Notes: generated by a model not told the origin, from the letters alone. Positions 1 to 13,552 are shown, numbered from the stretch's first letter. The stretch is DNA of 64,000 nt from Plecoglossus altivelis (GCA_036571765.1 BROE01000002.1:4671809-4735808); one strand, 5' to 3'. Made by a program: numbers and translations.

Positions 1-1035
1 TCCTCCTCTCTCTTCTCTTCCCCCCCCTCGAGCGATTACGGTCAACACACGCAACACACAGGCAACTCGCACAAACCAGACAACTTAAGACCCACCCCCA
101 CCCCACGCATCAAGTGCCCCCCCTCCCCCGATACAGCAGCCGTACTGGAGAGCGAGCGGCAGACCCACAGCGGAGCGGGAAACGACCTACGGATCTCAAC
201 GCCAATCAGCCAGACTCTTCAACGTTACCTCTCTCCTCCCTCTGCGTCTCCGTCGCCAGAAACTACACACGAGACATTGTTCCCATGGACCTTTGAAATA
301 CCTCATCTAGCGTGGAGCAAAGTAAATAGATCGAGAGACGCCGTGCACATGTAGATCTATTGACGTGCAGATTGTGATGTCGTCTCACCCCCCCCCCCCC
401 CATTACTGGCTTCCTGTTCCTCCCTTAAGGCTCGAGTTGACCTATTTCTCTCCCAGATCCCATCCACCTTAAGGGTGCTTAACCGCACACGGCATATTTA
501 CCATTCGGTATTTAGATCGAATAAGTGATGATTTAGTAATGAGTTTGCAATAATTAGACGCCCGCACAACAGGGTGTCTGATGAATCTTTCAAAGCTTCG
601 CACGGTTCAACGCTGTTTGCTCTTCAAACCACACACGGATCCAACGGAGAGGAGGAGAGGAGAAAGAGGGGGTTCTGGGAACTCGTGGCCGACTGGAACT
701 CCTAGCGACACGTGTGCCTTTGAAAAGCAAACGACGTGGATCTGGATGATAGAAGCGTGTGAAGAGAATGGAAGGATGGTGGCTGGGTCTAACTGATGAG
801 GGGAATCATCCATGGCACTTTACATTTCCCATTTTCAATGTGTTCTTCCATTTTCTTTCAACCCTCTATACCAGCAATGGGAACTGATGGATATTTGCAT
901 TGACGTTCAGAACCCACTCTATCAATCAGTAGAACTTGGAACGTCATTTTTTAAACTTCTTTTGAAGATGTTTGCTGGAAACACCACCATCAAATCTTTT
1001 GTGTCTTAAAATGTGTTTGTCTCTGTGTTTTGCAG
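1..1035 (+). other. intron (partial), no exon recognised
   Basis: This is presumably the intron ahead of the first visible sorcs1 exon. It starts CT-rich and has a C run near 391-402. The last bases form an acceptor (ctctgtgttttgcag). I see no exon that continues the VPS10 domain upstream and no promoter that I can support. Confidence 0.6.
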
Positions 1036-1103
1036 GTTATTCTGATGCTGACTAAGCTGTTTGACTTCAATCTCAACAGCGTCACCGAAAGCTCACTATG
1101 GAG
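1036..1103 (+). CDS. sorcs1: sorcs1 exon: VPS10 propeller, VILMLTK..VTESSLWR
   Basis: The exon reads VILMLTKLFDFNLNSVTESS then LWR, matching the SORCS1/3 segment ahead of the RSTDYGTTY Asp-box. The acceptor is ttttgcag and the donor is AG|gtaaac. It starts in phase 0 and ends with two bases of the Arg codon, which the exon at 4718 completes. It is the most 5' exon of the gene visible here. Confidence 0.93.
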
Positions 1104-2969
1104 GTAAACCTGTTGTTCCTTAATGGCTTGATTTCACACACAAAAACGAAGTGCCCTTGAATATCCCAACCCTGTTTCATGTTTCCTTTCGCTGAAACAG
1201 CTGCACTAACAGGTTTGTTTTGAACTTTTATGAAGTGCGTGAGTCATCAGCTGTGAACTGTTTCATTGAAACGACTCTAACCCTGAACAACCTTGAACAC
1301 ATCCTAAGCACAACAGCAGACGATCAACAGGCCCGCGAGATTCATGCTGTCACACGCATACGCACATTGTTGGTGTGTGGGTACGTGTATGTCATAGAAA
1401 AGAATGCGTGATGATGCTATGCCAGTATACTGTATTGAATGTAAGCCACACTGTACCATGTGACAATACTCCGTTGTACATGGTATAGTGAGTGCATTTC
1501 TAACTCTACACAAATGTCCACCCTGAAGCCATGGTATGTTTGACCTTGTTGTCGACGATGCCGCCAAACTGACAAGACCACAAATAATATGTCGCATATC
1601 CAGAATGCATCACTTCTGCCGTATGAAAACGAAACACAAGTAGAATGCTGGTATTTTGGGTGTTTCTGCTCTGCAGCCTCCCTCACCTCAGCCTCATTCG
1701 ACGGCACGCGGGTAAACAAAGTGTCATCTCAGTGTGGCAGAACTCGTGACCGGCTAGCTCGACTGAATTCTCACCCTCGTAGCGACGCTCAGGGCGTACC
1801 AAACCTGCGTCGCCTCTCCGTCGCCGCGGTGACATCCAGCAAATGCCCTCTGACCTGTCAAAGTGTCTCTCTGCCGCACCCTATCCCCATAACAAGGCAA
1901 ACAAAGGCCTGTTCGGAGCCCCGGTTGCGGTAAATGAACCGTCCTATTATCGCTTTAGCTCCGAAGATGGGATTGTTTGCCGTCAACCACACTGTCACCA
2001 CATTAGACTCTTAATGGTGCAGATAACTTTCGCCGCTAACTCACAGGAAACGCGATAGTCTGCAGGAGAAAACCTGATGCTGGGGGGGGGGGAAACAAAA
2101 CATAACGATGGTGGAGAGACAGAGGGAGACGGGTAAGCAGATGGGGAAGAGAGGGAATGGGAGTTTAAGTGTCTGAGAGAGAAGGAGATTGGGAGAGTGT
2201 AAGAGGGGGAGAGAGGGACGGGCGAGAGAAATCGGAGACCGAATGGGCGTGTGAGAAGATGCTCTGTGTCGGAGTGTTAGCTCTAAGTAAAAATGAAAGG
2301 TCCCTCTGTCAAACCTCAGGGCAGAAATACGAGGGATTAGGTGAGCGCAGGATGGAGGGGATGAAAGAAAAAAGAACGGGAGAATACAAGCGGGCAGGAG
2401 ATATACTATCAAGAGATCGAGGAAGGGCCTTCCATAAATTCATGTGGAATACGCAGCAAAGCCACGCAGCAAAGCCACCACTGTATTTGAGTCCAAAGTC
2501 CAAACACTTCATGTGTACGTTCACACCATGTTAATGCCATCAGTGACCTCCAACCCAACACTTCAGAGGCCCCGCCCCTTCTTTAATCAACGCCTTGACA
2601 GTAGCAGCCTCTTTTTGTCAGAGTATTGTACATACAGTACATTAAGGATTTAAAAAGTTGATAATGATAATTTGAACGGGAGTAATTACCGTTGACTTGC
2701 TCTCTCGTCGCTCTGAATTGAACTATCTGATCATGGACGTTATCAAATTCAAAGTTAATGATAAGAATAATGGAGCACCTAATAAATGGTGTTCAGGAAA
2801 TTGAAGTTGAGGTTTTTAACAGTAAGAGGTGGGAACTAGGTCCTTGTCTTAATGTCTCATTAAGTCAGGCCTGTTCAATCCTACACATGAGCAACTGTAG
2901 GGGTTTGTCTCGCCCAGGGGCCATAGATGAAGGGAATCATAACGTAGTAGTCCAGTAGTCCAGCCCCGC

Positions 2970-3022
<53 letters not shown>

Positions 3023-4717
3023 GTAAACCCAGCCCTGTCTTTTTTTTCACCAACCTCCCCTCACGGATCGAGGCCCTTCAAATCCACTCAGAGTGATGAA
3101 ACGAGACGAGACGCTTTCACTCCGAATCTTCGTCCTTGAGAACCCATCATTTTCCTCTTACTGTAACTTTCATTTTTCGCCCAGATCGTCAGGCGAAGGC
3201 CCCATTTTTTATTGGTCCATGTCGAGAGTTGCTGTAACAGTGAAAGTAACTCATAGGATCTTAAATCAGGCTGGCCGATGATAGGAGCTCTGAGGGGCAG
3301 ATCAATATCTCGATGATGTCATTGTCCCGTGGTTCAACTTGTCGATGGCTGCGCCTTTGATAAATGTTACCGCGGTGATTCAGGGGCTCTCACCGGGGCG
3401 ACGGCGTATTTCATTGCCACGGAAACCGGCTCACGATAAATCTGACGGAGGAAGAACGAACTCAGACCCAGGGGGCCTTTTTCTATTTTTGATTCAACAA
3501 CACGTGTTTGTCAGCAGACAATTGCAGAAAGCGATGAAAGCACACCTACATCTACATATATCCTTAAGCTGCGGTTTTTAAGCTTTGGTCGGTATTTAAC
3601 TGGAAGCGGGGGGGGAGGAAACATCCCATAATGTCAGTGGCTGCTGTGTTTGAAGTGACAACAAGCATTGTACTTGTGCCATGCATATTTTCGATGCCCC
3701 CACCGCCCGCTCCCCTGCTTAGCTTTTCTCTTTACTAAGCCTGAACATGAAACCAGAATCCTTGATTGACTCGGCGCTTCTCTCCGGAAAAGGAATCGGA
3801 CCTGGCAGTTGGCATGTTGTTGTTCAGACTTTCGAGACGTTTTGGGAGGAGCCGGATCCTGAAGAACACGCATTTTACATTAAGACTTTGACCTCACGTT
3901 AAATATTGCAGCGTTCACCTCGACGAACCTCCAGGTCTACTTCATCTGCCTCTTGGTCATTTTTGCTTTTTCATCGGCTCTGTGCAAAATCGAATCGTTA
4001 AACAGGCTACCAGTTAAGTCTGCATTGGAGTTTGACATGAACCCCCGCCCTCGCCTCCCAGAAAGTTCCACCAAACAGCAGAACAACATCTCTGCTGTGT
4101 TTCCTCCTGTCGTTTCTTTCGTGAGGAGACTGTCATGTCTCCCAGTCGGAGACGTCTCTGGCTGTTATATTCACCGGGGTGTTTACACCGTCAATGCTTC
4201 GACGAGGCGCAAATCTTAAGTTCACAGCGCTTCACCTGAGGGGCTTCAGTGTTTCTGTCAAACTGCCAGGAGGGGGAAATGACATCGGGCCTTTATTTAG
4301 GGGGGGGGGTGTGTGTGTGCACCTGAGCGCTCTACCTGTTGATGTCAGCATGTGTCAGGACGTTCCTTCCTCTGTCAGAAGCGTTTGACAAGGGAAGGAA
4401 CAGGAAAACAGGGTCCCAGTCGGAGCGCTGTTCTGCTCGGTGGCTCAGATAACGTAGCCTCCGAGCACGGCAAACAGCAGCGACGCCATTGGCTACCATC
4501 CAGACGTTCCGCCCAATCAGAACAAACGGGTTGCTTGTCCCTCGTACTCTGCGTGACGCAGCTGGTATCCTAAGCGTGCGCGCGAGGAAGCCTTAATCAC
4601 ATGCGTGCCGTTTCCCCCCCCTCTCTCCGCCAGAATTCTCTGGGGAATCTTTTTTTTTTTTGGAATTGCAACAAGTAATTCATCAAGTCTTCATCAACAT
4701 CTCTGATTACATTTCAG
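1104..4717 (+). other. intron, 3.6 kb
   Basis: The intron holds a (CA)n microsatellite at 2973-3020 and GA-rich sequence near 2100-2240. Two CCAAT boxes in opposite orientation lie at 4488-4492 and 4513-4517. It ends in the acceptor gattacatttcag. No coding sequence is recognised; the open frames here match no family I know. Confidence 0.85.
2973..3020. repeat. (CA)n microsatellite
   Basis: Uninterrupted CA dinucleotides, about 24 units, within an intron. Confidence 0.98.
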
Positions 4718-4817
4718 GTCAACCGACTACGGAACCACTTACCAGAAGCTGAACGAGAAAGTCGGGGCGAAGACGATCCTCCACTACTTGTACGTCAGCC
4801 CCAACAACAAGCGCAAG
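4718..4817 (+). CDS. sorcs1: sorcs1 exon: Asp-box RSTDYGTTY, NKRK
   Basis: The exon completes the split Arg codon and reads STDYGTTYQKLNEKVGAKT, then ILHYLYVSPNNKRK. STDYGTTY is an Asp-box (SxDxGxTY/W), the turn motif of VPS10 propeller blades. It ends on a codon boundary with donor AAG|gtaacg. Mammalian SORCS1 continues directly into IMLLTDPE, which here is the exon at 15764, so the assembly gap in the following intron need not hide an exon. Confidence 0.95.
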
Positions 4818-5254
4818 GTAACGTGCTGTTCAAGCTCTCTAATGGACGTGTTTTTTGGGAGCCGTTTGGTTCCTGTCTCAACGTAGCTCAGTCGGAGGGG
4901 TTGGTTGGTAACGCCGACCACCGTCGGACGATAAACACAACATTTGGGGGCGCTCCTATATCCGATAAGGTTTGGGGCCTCTATCTCTCATATCAGAGGG
5001 ATCCATTAAAATAAATGTGATTCCCCTCCCAGAGACTTAAGTGTGCTCAAAGAAAATACTCTCCTAGATTTAATATTAATAACTTGGCTATAGTTTCTCT
5101 CTTTCTTCCCCCGGAACTAATGAATTATAGACTAGACGAGGGGGGGGAGGTGCAGGAGGAGTGCGGCTTTAATAAATTCCAGTGTTTTAATCAAAGACGT
5201 TCAAGAGAGAGGTCATATTTACGACCATTCTAGCACTCCGCAACACCCCCCCCC

Positions 5255-5992
5255 NNNNNNNNNNNNNNNNNNNNNNNNNNNNNNNNNNNNNNNNNNNNNN
5301 NNNNNNNNNNNNNNNNNNNNNNNNNNNNNNNNNNNNNNNNNNNNNNNNNNNNNNNNNNNNNNNNNNNNNNNNNNNNNNNNNNNNNNNNNNNNNNNNNNNN
5401 NNNNNNNNNNNNNNNNNNNNNNNNNNNNNNNNNNNNNNNNNNNNNNNNNNNNNNNNNNNNNNNNNNNNNNNNNNNNNNNNNNNNNNNNNNNNNNNNNNNN
5501 NNNNNNNNNNNNNNNNNNNNNNNNNNNNNNNNNNNNNNNNNNNNNNNNNNNNNNNNNNNNNNNNNNNNNNNNNNNNNNNNNNNNNNNNNNNNNNNNNNNN
5601 NNNNNNNNNNNNNNNNNNNNNNNNNNNNNNNNNNNNNNNNNNNNNNNNNNNNNNNNNNNNNNNNNNNNNNNNNNNNNNNNNNNNNNNNNNNNNNNNNNNN
5701 NNNNNNNNNNNNNNNNNNNNNNNNNNNNNNNNNNNNNNNNNNNNNNNNNNNNNNNNNNNNNNNNNNNNNNNNNNNNNNNNNNNNNNNNNNNNNNNNNNNN
5801 NNNNNNNNNNNNNNNNNNNNNNNNNNNNNNNNNNNNNNNNNNNNNNNNNNNNNNNNNNNNNNNNNNNNNNNNNNNNNNNNNNNNNNNNNNNNNNNNNNNN
5901 NNNNNNNNNNNNNNNNNNNNNNNNNNNNNNNNNNNNNNNNNNNNNNNNNNNNNNNNNNNNNNNNNNNNNNNNNNNNNNNNNNNNNNNNNNNN
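5255..5992. other. assembly gap (738 N)
   Basis: Run of 738 undetermined bases that follows a C homopolymer at the left edge. Confidence 1.
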
Positions 5993-6070
5993 TATGGTGC
6001 TTTCGCTATCTTTTATATTATTGGTCTATCACATTTGGAGAGACTGAAAGTTTACCCCACCCCTTCCCTC

Positions 6071-6101
6071 CACACACACACAGACACACACACACACACA
6101 C
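6071..6101. repeat. (CA)n microsatellite
   Basis: CA dinucleotide run with one CAGA interruption, just after the assembly gap. Confidence 0.95.
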
Positions 6102-6825
6102 GCTACATCCATTTCTCCATCCTTCTTCAAGAGAGATAATGTCTGACTGAAAATAGATACCGTCTACACCAGAATAAATTCTTGACAAACCAACAAAAGG
6201 GCCAGGACATGTACGGGGAGAGCGGTCAGGTTGCTAGGGTGGCTGGCTCCTTGCTGTTATTTTTTTCCCATCCAGAGAAGGTTATCATCCATTGTTTGAG
6301 ACTTTGCCTGTGTGGTACATGAAGATACAGCCTGTCTGTGGGAACACAAAAGAATGTGTCATTTTTGCCTCCTAACGAGCACGTCTTAGGGATGACGCAC
6401 ACACGCGCACACACATGCACATGCTCACTCTCTCACTCACTCACTCACTCACACAGAGGATTGCACAGTGGGTAGCAGTACACTCTGTGACTAGAGACAG
6501 AAAAAGGAAAACTGGTCACACACACACCAAATAGAGCACAGAAACTTGTATACAGCTTGCTATGCTTCTAAAACCGGCTGCACCTACACACATACACACA
6601 CATACGCACTTTTTAGACATGTGGGTGAAGCTGTGTGGGTGAAGTATTCCATAGACTCATCAAACACACAGACTGTTATCTGTGTGTGTGTGTGTGCTGT
6701 GGGTTTGTCCCTCTCCCTGTCACCCCTGGCCTGACTCGGTGCAAGGACTATGGGTGGCAGACAAAAGCGCTTGTCTTTACACGGCTGGAGTAAATCAGTC
6801 CTCTGTAAGGCTGCAGGGCACATAG

Positions 6826-7150
6826 AGGAGGGAAGGGAGAGCAGGGAGGGGAGGGAGGGAGGGAGGCAGGCAGGCAGGGAGTAATGCACTGGGAAGAGAG
6901 AGAAATAAGGAGAGTCTAGGAGATGCTGCTGGTGTGTGTGAGTAGGAATAGGGTGACAGGAGAGGGAGGTAGAAACAGGGAGAGAGAACGAGAGAACAAG
7001 ACTAACAGAGAGATAGAATGGGAGCAGGGAGGGAGAGAGACAAGGAGAGAAAGAAGCAGGGAGGGAGGGAGAGAAAGAGAGACCAGAAAACATTGAGGGG
7101 GGAGAATGGAGGGAGAGAGATTTGGAGGGAAAGAGAGATGGAGTTATCGC
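6826..7150. repeat. purine-rich GGGA/GAGA tract
   Basis: Over about 325 bp the + strand is dominated by A and G (ggga, ggca, gaga units). This creates long spurious frames on the minus strand rich in Ser, Leu and Pro. Confidence 0.85.
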
Positions 7151-8307
7151 AGAGAAACAGAAAGGAGACAACAGAAGTTTCATCTCGAATAAACCCCTGA
7201 AAACGTAATCCAGCATCCATCCTCTCTATGGAACAGAAGACGGGAACAGTTAGAGCCCTGGACAGAAGAGCAAACAGTTGCTAATTGTTTGAAGTACAGA
7301 TGAGCGAACATAAGAAGGGAGAGATGAGAGATGTTTACATCCGTTGCGTGGATAAACACGACAGGATGGATGTTAACATGGGCTGGATACGCTGATCACT
7401 GTTAGAGGAGCGGATTGCAGTTGCAGAGGTCGAAGGTTTCATTCTGCGCATCGCGTTTCATTTAATGGCAATGATGAATAAACCAAGTGAAATGTCAAAC
7501 TTATTTCGTCGGAGTCTTTCTTTCCCAATGTTTAGTATTGTGGGAGGAAAATGGGAGGAATTTCGAAAGCGAGGGAGCGATGATGTGATTCAAGGAGAAC
7601 TTTGCTCGTTGATATCTGAAGCGATGTCAGTCCAAAAAAAAACTCAACATGAACTGTAAAAATACTGTGGGTTTTAAATTGAAAATATGCACAGTGTGTA
7701 TCTGTGTGTCTATTCAGGGTGTCTGCCATGAACTGTTGTGACCTGGTGAGGTTACTATGAACCGGCATGTGGGTGGCAAACAATCCTTTCCTTCCAGACA
7801 CTGTTTTGGAGTTGAGGCTGTCATTCATTAGCCGTCTTTTGGAACGCTCGCGCTGGTAAAAGTGCAGATGATTTCGGTTTTATAATGTCCTCATACTGTC
7901 CTCCAAAGTGCTGAACACAATCCTATTGAATCCTGTTGAGCTCATAGTCATACACATAAGTGTACCAACTGGGGGGCTTTTAGATAGCTGTTTAATGACT
8001 CCACATTAGAACACACAGAGATACAGACAATACGATATAGGCACTTTACCATGCGTTGCGGTTGAGATGGGATTTTGTTTTGCCAGGCCCCAGATTTGGT
8101 GTGAATATATCTACATATTATAGTATTTCTGAAAAGGAAACATCTAAACTGTCTAACTGGGAGCTCAGAGTGGCCTGTGTAGCATGCTAACGCAGTGTGA
8201 TTAACTGCACTTGCACACCTTAGTGTCAGCTACAATGTTGCTTTAGCATGCTGATGTTCTATGATTCATCTGTTCACCCGAGGGAATCCCAGTGAGACGG
8301 TTGCCTT

Positions 8308-8405
8308 AGCGTGCTAACATTAGCCTGCTAGAATTAGCATGCTAGAATTAGCGTGCTAGAATTACCACGCTAGAATTAGCGTGCTAGAATTAGCGTGCTA
8401 GCACC
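8308..8405. repeat. 14-bp tandem repeat, gctagaattagcgt
   Basis: At least five units of gctagaattagcrt stand in line, flanked by looser gctaacattagc copies. Simple GCTAGC/ATTAGC repeats of this kind are common in teleost introns. A related 12-bp version lies near 30391-30432. Confidence 0.9.
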
Positions 8406-8508
8406 ATGTTATTTACCTGTCAGTCCTTTCATGTTTCCATGAGATAGAACCAAGCCCAGGGAGAACTTGCACACTTTTACTTTCGATCTATGTGCCCTTC
8501 TGTCTTTA

Positions 8509-8690
8509 TTTTCCCTCTCTCCCCCTCCCTCTCTCCCTCTTTCCCTCTCTCTTTCTCTCCCTCTCTCTCACACACATTTGTCTCCTGCTCTGCCACTTTC
8601 CCCTTGTCCTTTCATTCTCTGTATTCCCCTCCCTCGCTCTCTCCCTCTCTGTTCCCTCATCCTGCCTCCCCTCTTTCTTTCGCTCTCGTC
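8509..8690. repeat. CT-rich tract
   Basis: Mostly ctctccct units, about 180 bp of pyrimidine-rich + strand. It is complementary in character to the purine tract some 250 bp downstream. Confidence 0.88.
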
Positions 8691-8939
8691 CTCCGGTCCT
8701 TTTAAATGGCCATCGCGGCCAAGCCGAGTCGCACTGAATCAGCAGGGCTGTGCTCAATTGTGCCGCATGTGAATGTGCTGGTAATGGGCTGGAAGTGTAC
8801 ATCTTCACTGGTGGACGGATGGAGGTGGGGAGAGAGACAGAGAAATAAAGTTAAAAAAATAAAATCAACGGAACATCTGTCAGCCCCCAGGCAGACTCTC
8901 CTAATGGTTACCATGAGGGGAGTGAAGGCAGGAGCACTG

Positions 8940-9190
8940 TGGGGGAGAGAGGGAGGAGAGAAAGGATGAGAGAGGGAGGGAAGGATGGATGGAGGGGGAG
9001 GAAAGGGGAGGGGGTGGAGGACGAAGTGAGGGAGGGAAGGGGAGGAGTGAGGGAGGGAGGGATGGATGGGGAGGAGGAGGGAGGGAGGGCGATGAGTTGA
9101 TGGGGAGGGAGGGGGAGGAGGAGGGAAGGATGGGGGAGAGGGAGAGATGGAGGAAGGGAGGGAGACAGAAAGATGGAGAGTGGGACAGAG
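8940..9190. repeat. purine-rich GGGA tract
   Basis: gggagga and ggatgga units over about 250 bp. It is responsible for Pro/Ser-rich frames on the minus strand. Confidence 0.9.
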
Positions 9191-10632
9191 ACCAGATGAG
9201 TGCATCATGAAGAAAGGGGCAAAGATAGGAGGAGATGGCAAAGACTGAGACGTGGAGAGAGGGTGATGGATCAGTGCTGGGATGCATCAGCCATATCTCA
9301 CAGCTTCACCGTCAGGGAAGTTCACGACAGTCATCGTCCCCGTGGTCTGCACCTCTCTGAATCACCGTTCGTCTCCGGAGGAGAGGGATCTCAACAAACC
9401 ACTCCCTTCTTCCAGCGTGTCTCTCAGAGATTTCTCTTTGAGGGTTTTTAGGTTGGTTTTAGGTGCAGTTCTGTGGGCATTTGTGAAGCCCTCTATGACA
9501 TTGCTTGTAATAAGGGCTGCACAAATTTTATTAGACTTGACGGCGTGGACCGTCTGAGAAACTGAAGATTTTTTCAACTGTCGAAATTTTGGAGAAAAAA
9601 AAAACATTTATCGATGACTGACGTGATAGACAGGCATAGAAATCTGTTTTTTTTTGTCAAATCAAAATGGTGGAGAAAACACACACTACAACACTTGTAA
9701 CATCTCTCTAAAACACGGCCCCTTTGGACGCTGTTGTTTTTTTGCACTATTAATATGCTAATGTATAACTATTAATATGCGATGAAGCTAAACTCTGGGG
9801 TTAGTAAAGAGGCTCCCATACCTCCTGTATGTTTATTATTTATTCATCAACTTTGCCAAGCAGCTGGCACAGTGGTCTGTAAACTGCTCCATTACCAATA
9901 GAGTGCTTCTGAAACGTTTCTGTTTAAGAAGTTCTAGGTTGTTTTTTTTGTTTTGTTTTTTTCCAGAGAGCGAGAGTAAAAATGTCACGAGCTAGTCAAT
10001 TAGCACTGACTTCAACTGCCCAAGATCAAAAGACGGCGCTTGTCTTTAATAACTGGAGTTCAGACTAGCTAATGGCACACGGACAACCACCTGCGTCTCG
10101 CCGGGGAGGGGCGGAGACCTTCCCAGACCGCGCACAGGTGACGAGCCGAGGAAAATGATCAAATGCCGTCGCAGGGAAACCAAAATAATGACTCGGTAGT
10201 TCTCTTGTGTGTTCCCCTCAAGAGCTCCTCAAGAGCACATTTCATGGTGTGTTTCATCAAACCTGCACCTGTTCAGTTCTTACCCCTTCCCCGCTCCCCC
10301 TCTTGCTCTCCCCTCCCCGCTCCCCTCTCCCCGCTCCCCCCTCCCCCCTCCCCGCTCCAGCTTGAGGCTGCACTGTCCATGTGACGTGTATTATGAAGAC
10401 TTCAATTTTGCTCGGGAAAGACCAGACGAGACACGCTCCTCTACGTGACTGCCCTTTCGCTCGCAGCCTCAATTAGGCCCCCGTCTCCCCTGCCAACCGC
10501 GACCCCGGTAGTTAACCCTTCCCTGTCCCTCTCCGTTCCCCTGACTTGACCTTAAACAGACACGGAGGCCGCGGAGAGGGAGCAATCATCAAGAAAGCCC
10601 CAAGTCAGGTGGTGTTAGGGGTCTTGGTATTT

Positions 10633-10635
10633 CAC

Positions 10636-10670
<35 letters not shown>

Positions 10671-10770
10671 CAGATAGACATAGCACACACACAGCACACA
10701 CACACAGCACACACACACACATACATACATAGCACACACACACACACGCACAGACATAGCACACCCACAC
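10633..10770. repeat. CA-rich compound microsatellite
   Basis: CA runs interrupted by agcacaca, cagatagaca and cataca units. Confidence 0.93.
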
Positions 10771-11136
10771 GTACAGATCATTTGTTCATTGGATTGGCTC
10801 ATTCTCAGATGGGCAAAAGCTTTATTATTAGTCAAAAGGATTTTTCTCCCGATTTTTCCCTTGTCTTTCTCCCTCCCTCAAGACTCAAAGGATTTCAAAA
10901 AAATATTGAATCTCGCTTCCTCAAAAGGTTTTAGTCAGTGTAGATGTGGGATCTCACAATAACGATTCAAAGGCATCAAAGACATCCACAAAGAGGCGTT
11001 TTTTTTAAGATATTTGACTGAGGGAATTGTATGAGTTTCAATTCCATCCAATAGAAACTTGGATTCTAGGTGCAGGAGCGGGCAGAATATCCGAACATTG
11101 TGGATTTGACTCGAAACCTTTAGAAACTGAATAAGC

Positions 11137-11230
11137 CACACACACGCACGCGCACGCACACACGCACGCACGCACGCACGCACACACCCTCTCCTACTCA
11201 GCCCATTAACACACACACACTCATACACAT
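11137..11230. repeat. CA / CGCA microsatellite
   Basis: Alternating cacgca tetranucleotides followed, after a short unique stretch, by a second CA run. Confidence 0.92.
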
Positions 11231-11721
11231 ACCGTGTATATGTACTGTGTATACGGTTGTAGCTTTTGTGCTCGACGACTAGAACGCTTTCCATGCAAGT
11301 TGGCACCGCTGTAAAACTCAATAAGCTGCAAAGTTCATCCAAGTTCAAGGCACTTCTTTGCCTCCTCTCCCTCTGCTGTTAGCCTTTTCAAAGTATTCAT
11401 CTGCAGAATGAGTCAGGCTGATGCACAGTGACCAAATGCAGACTACGAAGGACCTTGAAACAATCTTGGCATGGGTCACTTTTTTCCCCTCTTTTTACCA
11501 TGGTCGTTTTGTTGTAGTACCGTCTCCAGCCACCAGATGGCAGTTGACCGTTACCAGTTCCAGAATGAGGAGGAAGCCTTGTCGTCGGGGTCGGAGTTCA
11601 CCGACTGGTCACGGTCTTTGCCGTCAGGACACTATCAGCAAACAGGAAGTAATTGGCTCCAATTGCCCGTTTGACAGTTGGGCTAGTAGGTCCCAAAGTG
11701 CTTCCTAACTCAGCCAGCAGC

Positions 11722-11885
11722 GAATCAGAATCAGTTTTATTCGCCAGGCAAGATATACAAGCACAGAATTGACTGTGGCAGGAAAGTGCAAACATAGAAC
11801 AGTTATGGAACATAATGAAGGTAGATGAAAATATAAGAATCTATTATACAATACAAATAAGATAGAAAGTGGACACGAGCTGTAC
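11722..11885 (-). mobile_element. LINE 3'-tail remnant (putative)
   Basis: The segment opens with gaatcagaatcagttttatt followed by cgccaggcaagatatacaag, then AT-rich sequence with short aatacaa and aagatag runs. On the opposite strand this is a LINE-like 3' end finishing in repeated ATTCTG, a sequence style I know from dispersed non-LTR fragments in many fish genomes. No reverse-transcriptase reading frame is left. The family is not assigned. Confidence 0.55.
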
Positions 11886-12228
11886 AGATGAGATAATCAT
11901 TTTCCATTTCACTCATCACAAATGTCCTTTTCAAAATGTAGCCATTAGATATACCCCTGCAGAGCTACAAAGACTGTATACATCATTGCGATTGACCAAT
12001 ATGTTACAGTGAGATTTACGTAGGAGCAGCAGGAACCAATTACTGGGACAGAGTTGAAGTTGAAAATACCGGTCTAATTTCATTAACATTCTATGACTGA
12101 GTATTTACTGCTGCGGTGAAGATGGCTCAAGCATTCCTCACACATCTTGGAAACGTCGTCCAATGTGCCCAAACGCTTCATTAACCTTTGTCATTTCCAA
12201 CCACTTTGGCCTCATAATTTAGCCGAAC

Positions 12229-12395
12229 GCGCGCACACGTGCACACGTGCACACGTGCACGCAGCTTCGCACTGAGGCTGGAACACACTCAGACACACTC
12301 GAGAACGTCCGCAGGGACGTGCATGCATGCACGCTCACGCAGTGCACCGACGCACACCGACGCGCACACGCACGCGCACACGCACCCGCACACGA
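12229..12395. repeat. CA/CG-rich microsatellite
   Basis: gcacacgt and cacgcgca units form an alternating purine-pyrimidine stretch of about 165 bp. Confidence 0.88.
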
Positions 12396-13552
12396 ACGGG
12401 CGTGCACGCACGGAGATAGTCATTCTCAGCATGCTCCGGTCTCCCCCTCAGAATTGCACGGAGAGAGTGCGAAGCTTTGAAATTAACCAAATGTCATAGT
12501 TTAAGTGTGGTTTCTCCAACACACACCAGATAAAGAAAGTTTCAGGGTCAGTTTGGTTCCTCGGGAATTTTAATGAGGCTCCCCTGAATTCTAAAGAGAC
12601 AGGCTCCATTAAGAGGCCGCAAATCTTTTCACTCACATTGAAGTCAACCAGCCACGTCCGTGAACTGGAAAAGAAAAGGTTTTGAAAACAACGAGACTGG
12701 AGTCCCATCGCATTCCTGAAACGCGCAGATGAGAACAAGGGGTGGGGCTAATTCAAACGTTTCGATCCGGATGCTAAGTCTTTCATCGTTCCTCCGCCCT
12801 CCACCGTGGCACGCCACCCTCCGCCCTCCACCCGGGCACGCCACCCTCCGCCCAACCCTTCCCCTCGACCTGCTCCGGTCTGCCCAAGGTTAACCAGGAA
12901 CCAATCAGAAGTGCAGTCCTTCGCTAAGAAGCTCAGGGAATCTCCAAATCCTCATTACTTGCACGCCACACAGGAACATACTGATTTTCACACTCCAACG
13001 CATCCAATTGGAAAAAGCCAGTGCATCTGAGGGTAGCAAATTGCCAAAAAACCCATAATCACATTTTGACAGTAGCGTAAGTGTATATCACCTTACAAAT
13101 CCGGCTCTCCTGCTACGAGGGGAGATGCACTTGCTAATTAGTGATAGGGGGAGTGCTGAGCACTTTAGAGGAGGCTACATCGGGTGCACTTGATTTGCCT
13201 GGTCGCCAGTGATCAATTAGAATCCGGATGGTCGCAGATCATGATGGAATGGGGGAGGCGGCGGAGGGGAGGGGGGATAATTCCACAGTCCTTAAGATTC
13301 TAAACTCCGTCATGCTGGAGGCAGAGGGAAGCACTTCACCACTGTCTTCCAGCCCCGTCTCAACCCCACCATGTGGTCTCCGCAGGATGCCTGTCAGCAC
13401 ACTGTCGAAGCCAGCCTGCCTGGCAGCCCCCATGGCCTCCTCCCCCCCCCCCCCCTGCAGAATCAGTATAAAGCCCCCTTACCTTTGTCATCCTCTGCAC
13501 GACTGAGCTCATCTATTCCAATTTACTGGCCTAATGTAATCAGTGGCTTGGC

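Noticed and set aside
5255..5992. Hidden exon in the assembly gap
   Set aside because: Flanking exons (..NKRK and IMLLTDPE..) are contiguous in mammalian SORCS1 and in phase, so no coding exon is needed here.
6584..7216. 210-codon minus-strand open frame
   Set aside because: Ser/Leu/Pro-rich translation of a GGGA/GAGA tract; no family resemblance and no splice context.
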